Of a stretch of DNA of 64,000 bases, positions 10,201-17,142 are shown piece by piece. The stretch's first letter is position 1, and each line of letters starts with the position of its first letter. Under the pieces are notes generated by a model. That model did no database searches. It worked only from the letters and a program-made list of their open reading frames with translations, and was not told the origin of the DNA. The DNA comes from an uncultured Clostridium sp. (GTDB lineage: Bacteria > Bacillota_I > Bacilli_A > RF39 > UBA660). The position numbers were made by a program, and so were the translations under genes. The stretch is taken from positions 1 through 64,000 of the forward strand of contig CABUQZ010000009.1 of NCBI GenBank assembly GCA_902493795.1, written 5' to 3'.

Positions 10201-10370
10201 AATCCTATAATTCTTGTAGAACGTCAGCTTGTGGATGTGAAACATATTCTCGAGATATAAATAAATGTGGATGTGAAACATGGAAAGGATGGACAGGATG
10301 GAGCAACGCAAATTGTACCCCATCATCATCAAATTCATCACAAACTGAATGTAGAACAGTTTACAATTAA
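7272..10370 (+). CDS. giant pilin-like surface protein with three near-identical Ig repeats
   Basis: The protein has 1032 residues and starts MKNKKGFTLIEMIGVV, the same pilin-type leader as the gene at 2287. The first 450 residues are closely similar in the two proteins, and the repeats begin at residue 451 in both. Three 84-residue Ig-like units follow (451-702), then two further Ig-like segments with pairs of Cys, and a long Cys-rich tail from about residue 852 with repeated TSACG, TEACG and CGCET motifs. AGGTGA precedes the ATG. The tail resembles that of the gene at 2-1069 and differs from the MBG/InlB end of the protein at 2287. A surface structural or adhesive role is inferred; a terminator follows. 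Confidence 0.85.
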   Translation: MKNKKGFTLIEMIGVVIIIGIIAIIAFNTFTGNLKEFRDDYYTDLERTLAESGKEFFNDNRRFRPDSVFSAQKVTLDVLVAKNYISEVEDYDGNSCRNDSYVIIIKEGKDDYTYHSCLVCSEDNFDNTDDSLCDPSWFDPSTISYGLGTLPTLYIYKGTSRDKLREQLTLPISIIKKDASGNILKEIRGDGIDDVPTILPKNIDVVDPNKVGTYKVEYEYIDAANEKQQKTTNVIVYENDAPRTNITYENIVARDLDGNPSIESGTYLSGKWVQKITLNLTANALTDPESKVVKYQWNKNGKWQDICTEVRSNGSCTREITTEMNEEISFRTIDSKGNIGIVTSPIVIRIDNTKPTCTLKKTGTIKDNGWYVSDVTVSFDIKNDLVPSNGNHNAISQVKISNITSMPGNISRTSSNDNKVHSDDTDNVEYRGYVEDKAGNFYVCKTTLKKDGTAPSCSINLSGTKGDNDWYTTNVDVSFKTHSDNLSGVAKYGIGSYDGNRNITHKADTSSVTYTGYIKDNAGNTATCSNSFKKDGTAPSCSISLSGTKGDNDWYTTNVDVSFRSNTDNLSGVAKYGIGSYDGNRSTTHTADTSSVTYTGYIKDNAGNTATCSNSFKKDGTAPSCSINLSGTKGDNDWYTTNVDVSFKTHSDNLSGVAKYGIGSYDGNRNTTHTADTSSVTYTGYIKDKAGNTATCSDSFKKDGTKPSCGNWSGESTSWTKENREISVGCSDSTSTCDKSKYSTTISSGTTSTKSISFEIKDKAGNKETCRKTANVYVDKEAPTCTTSKSNEGTTSGVNVSISCNNVGNGSNVTCPSSENGVKSSKTYTVRDAAGNTSTCNVSVTPQSQKRTNTCSTGKRCSSASCETYTECKTSACGVNKYKSCKNSACGTEKCNCSSCYTTKNTCVGGYVDKIIYDTGDSFTSQDCYNKQGVVDSSGRRCIKSEWNSCKTGSPNECVYGCGTCNKTCRTEACGIESYNSCRTSACGCETYSRDINKCGCETWKGWTGWSNANCTPSSSNSSQTECRTVYN
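8622..9377 (+). repeat. three tandem, nearly identical 252-bp repeats
   Basis: Unit starts at 8622, 8874 and 9126, with the next junction at 9378, give three units of exactly 252 bp. DNA identity between units is very high, and the third repeats most of the first. This implies recent duplication or gene conversion and a locus prone to copy-number change. Confidence 0.9.
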
Positions 10371-10399
10371 AAATTGATAATATATTTTAAAACAGAAAG

Positions 10400-10430
10400 G
10401 GTAAACAAAAAAATATGTTTACCTTTTTTT
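10400..10430 (+). terminator. intrinsic terminator of the pilin-like array
   Basis: The stem GGTAAACA/TGTTTACC (10400-10407 with 10416-10423) is followed by seven T. Confidence 0.85.
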
Positions 10431-10462
10431 GCATTTTAGCTTGTCAACTTTATTTCTACTCA

Positions 10463-10491
10463 TTGCAAATAAAACAAAATTATGCTATAAT
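10463..10491 (+). promoter_or_regulatory. sigma-A-type promoter of the zinc-ribbon gene
   Basis: TTGCAA and TATAAT are separated by 17 bases, with an upstream TG making an extended -10. The predicted leader is about 95 bases, long for this window. Confidence 0.75.
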
Positions 10492-10526
10492 TCGTTAGTA
10501 GTAGTGAATACTGGATTAGTATTTAA

Positions 10527-10592
10527 TTAATCTCTTCGTCATGAAAAGTTAACTAAAGAAGTCCAAATATTATACTAAGAAGGAGAGATTAA
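10527..10592 (+). promoter_or_regulatory. possible ribosome-site-masking pairing in a leader
   Basis: TTAATCTCT (10527-10535) is exactly complementary to AGAGATTAA (10584-10592), which overlaps the AGGAGAG ribosome site of the zinc-ribbon gene. Pairing could limit translation. No known riboswitch family is recognised. Confidence 0.3.
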
Positions 10593-10593
10593 A

Positions 10594-10767
10594 GTGGCAG
10601 AAACAGAATACAAAGACAAAACAATAAAATGTGTTGATTGTGGAACTGAATTCGTTTTCACAGCTGGTGAACAAGCTTTCTATGCTGAAAAAGGTTTAAC
10701 AAATGAACCAAAAAGATGTAAACCATGCCGTGATAAAAGAAAAGAAGAAAAAAACAATAATAAGTAG
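10594..10767 (+). CDS. small zinc-ribbon protein
   Basis: This 57-residue protein starts at GTG with AAGGAGAG upstream. Two CxxC pairs (CVDC at 13-16 and CKPC at 42-45) frame a conserved middle, GTEFVFTAGEQAFY, and the C-terminus is a Lys/Glu/Asn-rich basic tail. This matches the family of short bacterial probable zinc-binding (zinc_ribbon) proteins, whose biochemical role is not established; nucleic-acid binding is plausible from the basic tail. It has its own promoter and a long leader. Confidence 0.8.
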   Translation: MAETEYKDKTIKCVDCGTEFVFTAGEQAFYAEKGLTNEPKRCKPCRDKRKEEKNNNK

Positions 10768-10820
10768 TTTTTTCGACAAAAATTACTCTTCGTGTTTGTT
10801 ACCATTAATTTGGTGATAAC

Positions 10821-11252
10821 ATGAAGGGTAATTTTTTTGCTTATGTATTAATTGCAATAATTCTAGGGTTTATCTCTGCAGAAGTTATATATGATGATTA
10901 TAAAGATGGACTAGATGATAACAAATATAACGCTTACTTAGTACAAATAGGAAGTTTTAAAGACGATGATGAAATAGATCCAGGTAACTATTTAGTTTTA
11001 GAAGAAGATGGAACATATAATGTCTATGCAGGAATAACAACAAAACTTTCTAATGCAACAAAAATAAAGAACATGTATGAAAGTGAAAATGTAAACACAT
11101 ATATAAAACCTATTGTTATTGATAACGTTGAATTTATGAGTAATCTAGAACAATTTGATATTTTACTAGAAGAAGTTGATTCTAAAGATAATTTAATTTC
11201 TATAAATGATGTCATAATATCTGAATATGAACAAACTGTATTAGGAAAATAA
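10821..11252 (+). CDS. SPOR-domain-like membrane protein, positional match to SpoIIB
   Basis: The protein has 143 residues: one N-terminal membrane segment (about residues 5-21), then a domain with YLVQIGSFKD, YNVYAGI and a helix ending in NTYIKPI. That is the layout of SPOR domains, which bind peptidoglycan stripped of stem peptides at division or engulfment sites. GGTGATAAC precedes the ATG. In B. subtilis the SPOR protein SpoIIB lies just upstream of maf-radC-mreB, so synteny with the radC-mreC genes here supports a SpoIIB-like role. The domain call rests on pattern only. Confidence 0.6.
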   Translation: MKGNFFAYVLIAIILGFISAEVIYDDYKDGLDDNKYNAYLVQIGSFKDDDEIDPGNYLVLEEDGTYNVYAGITTKLSNATKIKNMYESENVNTYIKPIVIDNVEFMSNLEQFDILLEEVDSKDNLISINDVIISEYEQTVLGK

Positions 11253-11285
11253 AAAATTATAGATAATAATATCATTGGTGATATT

Positions 11286-11969
11286 ATGAAAATAAAAGAA
11301 CTTCCAAAAGAAGAAAGACCTCGTGAAAGATTAATAAATTATGGAGTTAAAAATTTATCAAATGAAGAACTGCTATCTATTATTTTAAGATGTGGGACTA
11401 AAAAGGAATCAGTAAAAGATCTAGCAATTAACATAATAAACGAATTTAAAACTATCTCTAATTTAAAAAATGCAACTATAAACAAACTGCAAGAAATAGA
11501 TGGTATGGGTTTATCGAAAGCCTCAGTTATTTTAGCATCGATAGAGCTAGGAAAAAGAGTATACTTTCAAGAAAATTCTAGTAAACTAGTATTAAATAGT
11601 CCAGATAAAATATATGAAAATACTAAATATTTATTTACAAATAAAAAACAAGAATTGTTTTACTGTCTTTATTTCAATAATAAACAACAACTAATTGGAA
11701 AAGAATTATTATTTATTGGAACGGTAAATAAAAGTATAACTCATCCAAGAGAAATTTTTAAATATGCTTATTTGTATTCTGCTACAAGTATTGTTTGCCT
11801 ACATAATCATCCATCAGGTGATGTTGCTCCTTCAAAAGAAGATATGTTTTTTACAGATTCGTTAGTAAATATAGGATTAGTTCAAAAAATACCAATATTA
11901 GATCACATTATTGTAAGTGATAATAACTATTATAGTTTTCGAGAAAATGGGAAAATTATAAATAGGTGA
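11286..11969 (+). CDS. radC: RadC-family JAB/MPN protein
   Basis: The protein has 227 residues, a normal length for RadC. An N-terminal helix-hairpin-helix-like part (LQEIDGMGLSKA, about residues 68-79) precedes a JAMM/MPN+ domain with the metal motif HNHPSGDVAPSKED (about 178-191). The family was linked to DNA repair, but its function remains uncertain. TTGGTGATATT precedes the ATG. It heads a compact run of radC, mreC, mreD, spoIVFA and spoIVFB, as in B. subtilis, where mreB follows radC. Confidence 0.93.
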   Translation: MKIKELPKEERPRERLINYGVKNLSNEELLSIILRCGTKKESVKDLAINIINEFKTISNLKNATINKLQEIDGMGLSKASVILASIELGKRVYFQENSSKLVLNSPDKIYENTKYLFTNKKQELFYCLYFNNKQQLIGKELLFIGTVNKSITHPREIFKYAYLYSATSIVCLHNHPSGDVAPSKEDMFFTDSLVNIGLVQKIPILDHIIVSDNNYYSFRENGKIINR

Positions 11970-11973
11970 TTTT

Positions 11974-12699
11974 ATGAAGAAGAGGAAAAAAAGTAAAAAG
12001 AATAACAAAATAAAAGATAGGTTATTAATTTTTATAATGTTTTTTTTATTAGCACTTTCGTATTTTGAATTAAATAGTGATATTCGTCTTGGTAATATCA
12101 TAAAAGATCTTATTTTCTATCCTTCAAGTAATGTTAAAACACAGGCTTTTATTAAAACATATGAAACTGAGTTAATTGAAGAAAATAAAGAATTAAAAAA
12201 AATAATGAATATTAAATTATCTTTAACGGATTTTGATATAGAATATGGAACAGTTATAGAAAGGAACAATTCTTACTGGCTAGAAGAACTAACAATAAAT
12301 AAAGGACTACTAAATGGTATAAAAAAGGATTCACCAGTAATTACTGAAGGTGGTCTAATAGGTAAAATATCCTCAGTGTCATTAAGTAATTCAACTATTA
12401 AACTAATAACAAATGAAGAATCATCTATTCCTATAACAATAAATAAAAAAAATAAACTACTAACAACTAAAAATAATAAAGTTATTATAAGAGGAATAAA
12501 TGCTAAAGATAAAATAAAAGTAGGAGATAGTGTAACAACTAGTGGTCTTTCAAGTAGTTTCCCAAAAGGAATACTAATTGGTACAGTATCAAGTATTACT
12601 AAAGAAAAAGATAAAGTTGGATATATAGCAGAAGTTAAATTAAGTAGTAATATTGATAATTTAAGATTTGTAGCAGTATTAAAAAGGAAAATATCATGA
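11974..12699 (+). CDS. mreC: rod shape-determining protein MreC
   Basis: The protein has 241 residues with a very basic N-terminus, one membrane helix (about residues 17-33), a short coiled coil (about 55-72) and a beta-rich C-terminal domain with GLLNGIKKDSPVIT and GGLIGKIS, typical of MreC. It acts outside the membrane as a scaffold of the elongasome with MreD, penicillin-binding proteins and RodA. It starts four bases after the radC stop and overlaps mreD by an ATGA. mreB, which normally lies before mreC, is absent here. Confidence 0.92.
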   Translation: MKKRKKSKKNNKIKDRLLIFIMFFLLALSYFELNSDIRLGNIIKDLIFYPSSNVKTQAFIKTYETELIEENKELKKIMNIKLSLTDFDIEYGTVIERNNSYWLEELTINKGLLNGIKKDSPVITEGGLIGKISSVSLSNSTIKLITNEESSIPITINKKNKLLTTKNNKVIIRGINAKDKIKVGDSVTTSGLSSSFPKGILIGTVSSITKEKDKVGYIAEVKLSSNIDNLRFVAVLKRKIS

Positions 12700-13166
12700 T
12701 AATAAGTCTAATATCTTTTATTCTTGACGTAATAATACTAAATATTACAAAATATAATCATGAAGTTATGCTTATTTTTCCAATGTTTACTATAGTATCT
12801 TTATTATCTTCAATTTATTTTAGAAAAGATAAACTAATAAACTATTTTACACTTTCTTTATATTTTTCTTTAACAGGACTGTTTGTTTATCCAATTTTTT
12901 TCTATTTATTAGAGTTATATATCATTAGAAAAGATTTAAAAAATTTTAATATTAATAATTATCTTTTTAAAGTTATGTCATCATTAATAGTATTTGATTC
13001 TTTATTCTTCTTACTTACTAAAATACCTAGAATTACTTCTTATAATATTTCTCTTTTATTTAACAAAATAGTGATAACTCTTCCAATAAATTTTTTGTAT
13101 TCAGTAATATTATTTTACATAAATAAAGTTCTAAAACAGCATGACAAGAAGTATAAATTAGTATGA
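12696..13166 (+). CDS. mreD: rod shape-determining membrane protein MreD
   Basis: This 156-residue, very hydrophobic protein has about five membrane segments, the usual size for MreD. It overlaps mreC by four bases (ATGA) and the next gene in the same way, so translation is probably coupled. The call rests on topology, size and position after mreC, since MreD sequences are poorly conserved. Confidence 0.85.
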   Translation: MIISLISFILDVIILNITKYNHEVMLIFPMFTIVSLLSSIYFRKDKLINYFTLSLYFSLTGLFVYPIFFYLLELYIIRKDLKNFNINNYLFKVMSSLIVFDSLFFLLTKIPRITSYNISLLFNKIVITLPINFLYSVILFYINKVLKQHDKKYKLV

Positions 13167-13756
13167 CAGAATTAGAAAAATATAAAAAAAAGAAAAAAAA
13201 TAATAATCATAATAATATAGAAAAAAGTAATTATTTAAATATTATTCTAAAAAAATCATTGTTGTCTATTATACTTTTCCTAGTTTTTTTAATCTCTACT
13301 AAAAATAACGAAAGTTTTAAAAATATCATTTATGAAAATGTATATGGAAATAACATATCTTTTGCTAAATTTAATTCCTGGTATCAAAAAAACTTTGGAG
13401 ATTTGTTCCCTTTAGGAAAGATTGATGATGTTCCAGTTTTTAATGAGAGTATAACTTTTTCTAAAAAAGAAAAGTATTTGGATGGTGTTTTACTAACAGT
13501 AGAAGATAATTACATTGTCCCATCATACACAGATGGTATTGTTGTATATATTGGAGAAAAAGAAAACTATGGAAATACCATTATTATAGAGGATGAAAAC
13601 AATGTAAATTATTGGTATTCAAATGTTAATGTTTTAAATATAAATATATATGACTATGTAAAAAAGGGTGAGTATATAGCAGAAGCAAAAGATAATAAAC
13701 TAATTATGCTATTCCAAAAGAAAGGTAAAATAGAAGACTATCAAAAATATATTTAA
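13163..13756 (+). CDS. spoIVFA: SpoIVFA-like M23-fold membrane protein
   Basis: The protein has 197 residues: a basic N-terminus, one membrane helix (about residues 29-45), and a C-terminal LytM/M23-like domain with VPSYTDGIVVYIGEKENYGN and INIYDYVKKGEYIA. The metal ligands of active M23 peptidases are not evident, as in SpoIVFA. In B. subtilis SpoIVFA anchors and regulates the SpoIVFB protease in the outer forespore membrane until SpoIVB cleaves it. The position after mreCD and directly before an M50 protease matches B. subtilis. It overlaps mreD by ATGA. Confidence 0.8.
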   Translation: MTELEKYKKKKKNNNHNNIEKSNYLNIILKKSLLSIILFLVFLISTKNNESFKNIIYENVYGNNISFAKFNSWYQKNFGDLFPLGKIDDVPVFNESITFSKKEKYLDGVLLTVEDNYIVPSYTDGIVVYIGEKENYGNTIIIEDENNVNYWYSNVNVLNINIYDYVKKGEYIAEAKDNKLIMLFQKKGKIEDYQKYI

Positions 13757-13829
13757 AGTATCCTCTCTTACTTATATATTTATATTTGCAAGTCTTCTTA
13801 CTGGGCATTTTAAAGAAATAATATTATAT
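13740..13829 (+). other. probable true N-terminus of SpoIVFB without an ordinary start codon
   Basis: Upstream of the first ATG of spoIVFB the same frame stays open from 13734, back into the end of spoIVFA. From 13752 it reads FKVSSLTYIFIFASLLTGHF, very like the conserved SpoIVFB N-terminal helix, which also has LTGH before the HExxH region. No ATG, GTG or TTG occurs in this stretch; the only alternatives are ATC at 13740 and ATA at 13749. Initiation at a rare codon, a +1 frameshift from spoIVFA or a base error could explain it. Confidence 0.6.
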
Positions 13830-14465
13830 ATGTCTTTAATCATTTTTCATGAAATAGGGCATTTAACATCAGCTAAAATATTTAACTGGCAGGTAGATAA
13901 AATATATATTTATCCCTTAGGAGGTATCACAAGATTTAATGACAAGATAAATAAACCTCTAGTAGAAGATCTAATAGTAACCTTGATGGGACCAATTTTT
14001 CAAATTATTTTAGCTTATTTTTTAATAAAATTAGATAGTAGAGTATATCTATTTAATAAAACATTACTATTATTTAATCTACTTCCAATAGCACCTTTAG
14101 ATGGTAGTAAATTAGTAGCAGTTTTTCTATCTTTAATTATAAGGTATAAAAAGAGTTTATATTTAAATATAGTGATATCTTTTATTACATATTTATTTGT
14201 TCTTTCATATTTCATTTTATACAAAAATTCGATTATCTTTTTATTTGTAATATTTCTCTTGTTTTTTAAAATAATTGATGAAAAAAATAAAATATCTTTC
14301 TATTTTGATAAGTTTTTATTAGAAAGATATTTATATATTTTTAAGTTTAAGAAAACAAAAGTTGTTAAAGATGTAAATAATTTTTATAAATATAAGAATA
14401 ATATTGTGAAAACAAGTAAACTAAAAACAGAAAAAGAGCTTCTTAAAGAGTATTTTGAAAAATAA
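13830..14465 (+). CDS. spoIVFB: SpoIVFB-like site-2 (M50) intramembrane metalloprotease
   Basis: From the first ATG the protein has 211 residues, about 30 shorter than expected because the N-terminal helix lies upstream of it. FHEIGH carries the zinc-binding HExxH (residues 7-11), and NLLPIAPLDGSK contains the second motif with the third metal ligand Asp. Several membrane helices follow, then a soluble tail ending LLKEYFEK. In B. subtilis SpoIVFB cuts pro-sigma-K in the mother cell; a sigma-K-like gene lies 1.9 kb downstream. The operon partner SpoIVFA is immediately upstream. The function is well supported; the true start is not settled. Confidence 0.85.
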   Translation: MSLIIFHEIGHLTSAKIFNWQVDKIYIYPLGGITRFNDKINKPLVEDLIVTLMGPIFQIILAYFLIKLDSRVYLFNKTLLLFNLLPIAPLDGSKLVAVFLSLIIRYKKSLYLNIVISFITYLFVLSYFILYKNSIIFLFVIFLLFFKIIDEKNKISFYFDKFLLERYLYIFKFKKTKVVKDVNNFYKYKNNIVKTSKLKTEKELLKEYFEK

Positions 14466-14468
14466 TAA

Positions 14469-15899
14469 TTATTCTTTTTTAACTTTTATATTTGTTGCAC
14501 TAGGTCCATGGACTAAATTACCATCAATATCAAACTTTGATGAGTGACAAGGGCAGTCCCATGTTTTATCTGTATAGTTAAATATAAGACTACATTTCAT
14601 ATGTGGGCATTTATTGTAAACAATATGAGCATCCCCTGAAGAATCAACGTATTTTCCATACCAAATTCCATCTTTTTTAAAGACTGTCACATCATCATTA
14701 TAAAATGGTTGATTCTTTACTAGTTTACTTAATATAAAACTGGTTCCATTTGAAAAACTATTTGCTGTATACTTAAAAAAGTTACTCATTCTAGTAGGAT
14801 TAAAAGTATCACTATACTCATTTTTTATATTTAAAATAGAATCACTTATAATCTTAGCTGATATAGTACCATTTAAAAATCCCCATGTAGAATATCCTGT
14901 TGCAATATATAAGTTATCATCTAGTTTTCCAGAGAAGGGGATATAGTCAGGACTAATCACATCGATATTGGACCATTTATAAATAGGTTTTTTATGGTAT
15001 TTTGATTGATATTCCAAAGAAAATTTATCTTCTTCACTTTTTGAGTCGATCATCTTACTTATTGATTTAGAATGAGAACAGTATATCTCGTAGTTTCCAT
15101 CATCTGTGTAGTATCTAACTGAATAATCACCAATTTGGGAAATAGCATTAAACATTTTATTTTTATCGACAAGTGAAGCAAGTAAATAGCTTTTTTCTAC
15201 TGTTGTTTTAAAAGGGATAAGTCCTAAAGATATTAAAAAAGGATAATGGGTTGCAACAATAACTATTTTTGATTTAATAACATTATTATTTACATTGGTA
15301 TAGTAATATCCATCTTTAAAATCAATATCAGTTGCTAAAGAGTTTTCATAAATTTTTATCTTATTCTTAACTACATCTTTTAGACCAGTTAAATATTTAT
15401 GTGGATTAAAAACAAAAGTGTCTCTTACTTCTATAGAATAAATATTATTAGGAATATCTTTATTTTCTACAACATTATATAAAATATTATTCCTTTTTAA
15501 TATTTTTTCTATTTTTTTAATGTCTTTAATCTCTTTTTCACTAGTAGCAAAAAGAAAAGAGCTATTAGGTTCCAAATTACAATTAATCTTTTCCTTAGTA
15601 ATTATATCTTTAATAATCTTTAAAGCTTCTAACTGGCTTTTTAAATAAACGTCTTCTTTTTCAATACTTCCTTTTACTAAAGAATCTTGTAAATATGTAA
15701 GTTTTCCAGTTGAATACGCACTAACTCCAAATCCAATGGTTCCTTTATCGACTAAAATAATATCTTTACCTTGTAGAAAATAACAACAAGAAAGCCCAGT
15801 AATACCACCACCAATAACAAGTATCTCAGAAGTTAAATCTTTATCTATTTCATTAAAAGAGGAAAAATTAGCATCTTTTAACCAAATACTTTCATTCAT
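14469..15899 (-). CDS. FAD-dependent oxidoreductase with C-terminal Rieske domain
   Basis: The protein has 476 residues from the ATG at 15899, chosen because TAGGTGAT lies before it. The N-terminus has the dinucleotide-binding motif VIGGGITG (about residues 30-37) of the DAO/glycine-oxidase family, followed by VDKGTIGFGVSAYSTGK. The last 90 or so residues form a Rieske iron-sulfur domain with CPHMKC and CPCHSSKFD as cluster ligands. Such DAO-Rieske fusions are known in Bacillus and relatives, but their substrates are mostly unknown. It is transcribed against its neighbours. Confidence 0.88.
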   Translation of the reverse strand: MNESIWLKDANFSSFNEIDKDLTSEILVIGGGITGLSCCYFLQGKDIILVDKGTIGFGVSAYSTGKLTYLQDSLVKGSIEKEDVYLKSQLEALKIIKDIITKEKINCNLEPNSSFLFATSEKEIKDIKKIEKILKRNNILYNVVENKDIPNNIYSIEVRDTFVFNPHKYLTGLKDVVKNKIKIYENSLATDIDFKDGYYYTNVNNNVIKSKIVIVATHYPFLISLGLIPFKTTVEKSYLLASLVDKNKMFNAISQIGDYSVRYYTDDGNYEIYCSHSKSISKMIDSKSEEDKFSLEYQSKYHKKPIYKWSNIDVISPDYIPFSGKLDDNLYIATGYSTWGFLNGTISAKIISDSILNIKNEYSDTFNPTRMSNFFKYTANSFSNGTSFILSKLVKNQPFYNDDVTVFKKDGIWYGKYVDSSGDAHIVYNKCPHMKCSLIFNYTDKTWDCPCHSSKFDIDGNLVHGPSATNIKVKKE

Positions 15900-16071
15900 A
15901 AAATCATCACCTATATATGTAATGAACATAATTATGATAAATTATTCATAAAGTTTAAAAGATAATTTAAATTATTAGGAAATAAGTTATTAAAAAGAAG
16001 TTATTTCTTAATAAAAGTGCTATTGTAAATTTAACTTAAAAATGATATAGTACTGATGTAAGGATGATAAG

Positions 16072-16293
16072 ATGAGAAAAAGAAAATGTGAGCTTTGTGG
16101 AGCTACAATTAGCAAAAACGATGCTTTTTGCAAAACTTGTGGAAACTCCATAAAAAAAGATAAAGATATAACTGATGCAGTAATAGAAGATCCAAGTAGT
16201 AAAAGTAACACTAAATTCTTAGTTACTATAATTTCTATAATTATAATTATTATTTTAGTGCTACTAGTATACTTTCTATTATTTGGAAATTAA
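16072..16293 (+). CDS. zinc-ribbon membrane protein
   Basis: This 73-residue protein has an N-terminal zinc ribbon with CELC and CKTC (about residues 6-24), a short polar linker and one C-terminal membrane helix made largely of Ile, Leu and Val (about 46-69). This common Firmicutes layout has no fixed function. It lies just before the sigma-K-like gene; a 12-bp inverted repeat between them may end its transcript. Confidence 0.75.
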   Translation: MRKRKCELCGATISKNDAFCKTCGNSIKKDKDITDAVIEDPSSKSNTKFLVTIISIIIIIILVLLVYFLLFGN

Positions 16294-16301
16294 AAAATAA
16301 T

Positions 16302-16338
16302 AAAAACATATAATTCTAATGGAGGATTATATGTTTTT
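16302..16338 (+). promoter_or_regulatory. hairpin enclosing the sigK ribosome site and start codon
   Basis: A perfect 12-bp inverted repeat pairs AAAAACATATAA (16302-16313) with TTATATGTTTTT (16327-16338). The 13-base loop holds GGAGGA (16321-16326) and the 3' arm holds the start ATG (16331-16333). The U-rich arm also makes it look like a terminator for the gene at 16072. It could do both jobs or gate sigK translation. Confidence 0.6.
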
Positions 16339-17023
16339 TAAATTGTTAAATAAATTAAAAGAATTATTTGTTTTTACAGCAAGTTATTCAAATAATGTCT
16401 TCTTAGATCCTTTAAGTGAAGAAGAAGAAAAAGAAATGCTTCAAAGAATGAAAGAAAATGATAATGAAGCAAGAAATACTCTAATTGAACACAACTTGCG
16501 ATTAGTTGCTCACATCGTAAAAAAGTTTGACTATAAAAGTGTTGATCAAGATGATTTAATTAGCATTGGAACAATTGGACTTATTAAGGGTGTTGATACA
16601 TTTCAAAAAAGTCATGGAACAAAACTTACTACTTATTGTGCTAAATGTATAGAAAATGAAATCTTGATGTATTTTAGAAGCAACAATAAAACAAATAAGA
16701 ATATTTCATTAAATGAATCAATTGGCTTTGATAAAGAAGGAAATGAAATAACTATTCTAGATATTCTTAAAATGCCTTCTCCTGATTATATAAATGATAT
16801 ATCAGAAAAAGATAACATTAAGCTTTTAAAACAGTATTTCAACGTTTTAACTGATAGAGAAAAAGAAATCATAATGAAAAGGTATGGATTAGGAAATTAC
16901 GAAGAAAAAACACAAAAAGATATAGCAAAAGAATATAAAATATCTAGAAGTTATGTCTCTAGAATTGAAAAAAGAGCTCTTATGAAAATGTTAAGAGAAT
17001 ATCTAAAAAATAACAAAGAGTAA
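16331..17023 (+). CDS. sigK: RNA polymerase sigma-K-like factor (pro-sigma-K)
   Basis: The protein has 230 residues. The ATG at 16331 is chosen over one 12 bases upstream because GGAGGA lies between them. The N-terminus reads as a pro-sequence (about residues 1-18) ending FTASY, aligned with the SY cleavage site of B. subtilis pro-sigma-K. The core is strongly sigma-K-like: NLRLVAHIVKKF, DLISIGTIGLIKG, CIENEILM, DKEGNEI and the region 4 helix-turn-helix ISRSYVSRIEKRALMKML. Sigma-K drives late mother-cell genes of sporulation after SpoIVFB cleavage, and spoIVFAB lie just upstream. The gene is intact, with no skin-like insertion. Confidence 0.9.
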   Translation: MFFKLLNKLKELFVFTASYSNNVFLDPLSEEEEKEMLQRMKENDNEARNTLIEHNLRLVAHIVKKFDYKSVDQDDLISIGTIGLIKGVDTFQKSHGTKLTTYCAKCIENEILMYFRSNNKTNKNISLNESIGFDKEGNEITILDILKMPSPDYINDISEKDNIKLLKQYFNVLTDREKEIIMKRYGLGNYEEKTQKDIAKEYKISRSYVSRIEKRALMKMLREYLKNNKE

Positions 17024-17142
17024 GGAAGAAAAACACACAATTAGTTTATTTCTATAGACTTTTTTTTCTATTACAAGTATAATTAACTTATAATAGACGA
17101 ATGATATGAGAAGTGTGTATACATCATAGTTTAGGAGGATAT

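Noticed and set aside
16331..17023. A skin-type insertion in sigK
   Set aside because: The frame is continuous from pro-sequence to region 4.
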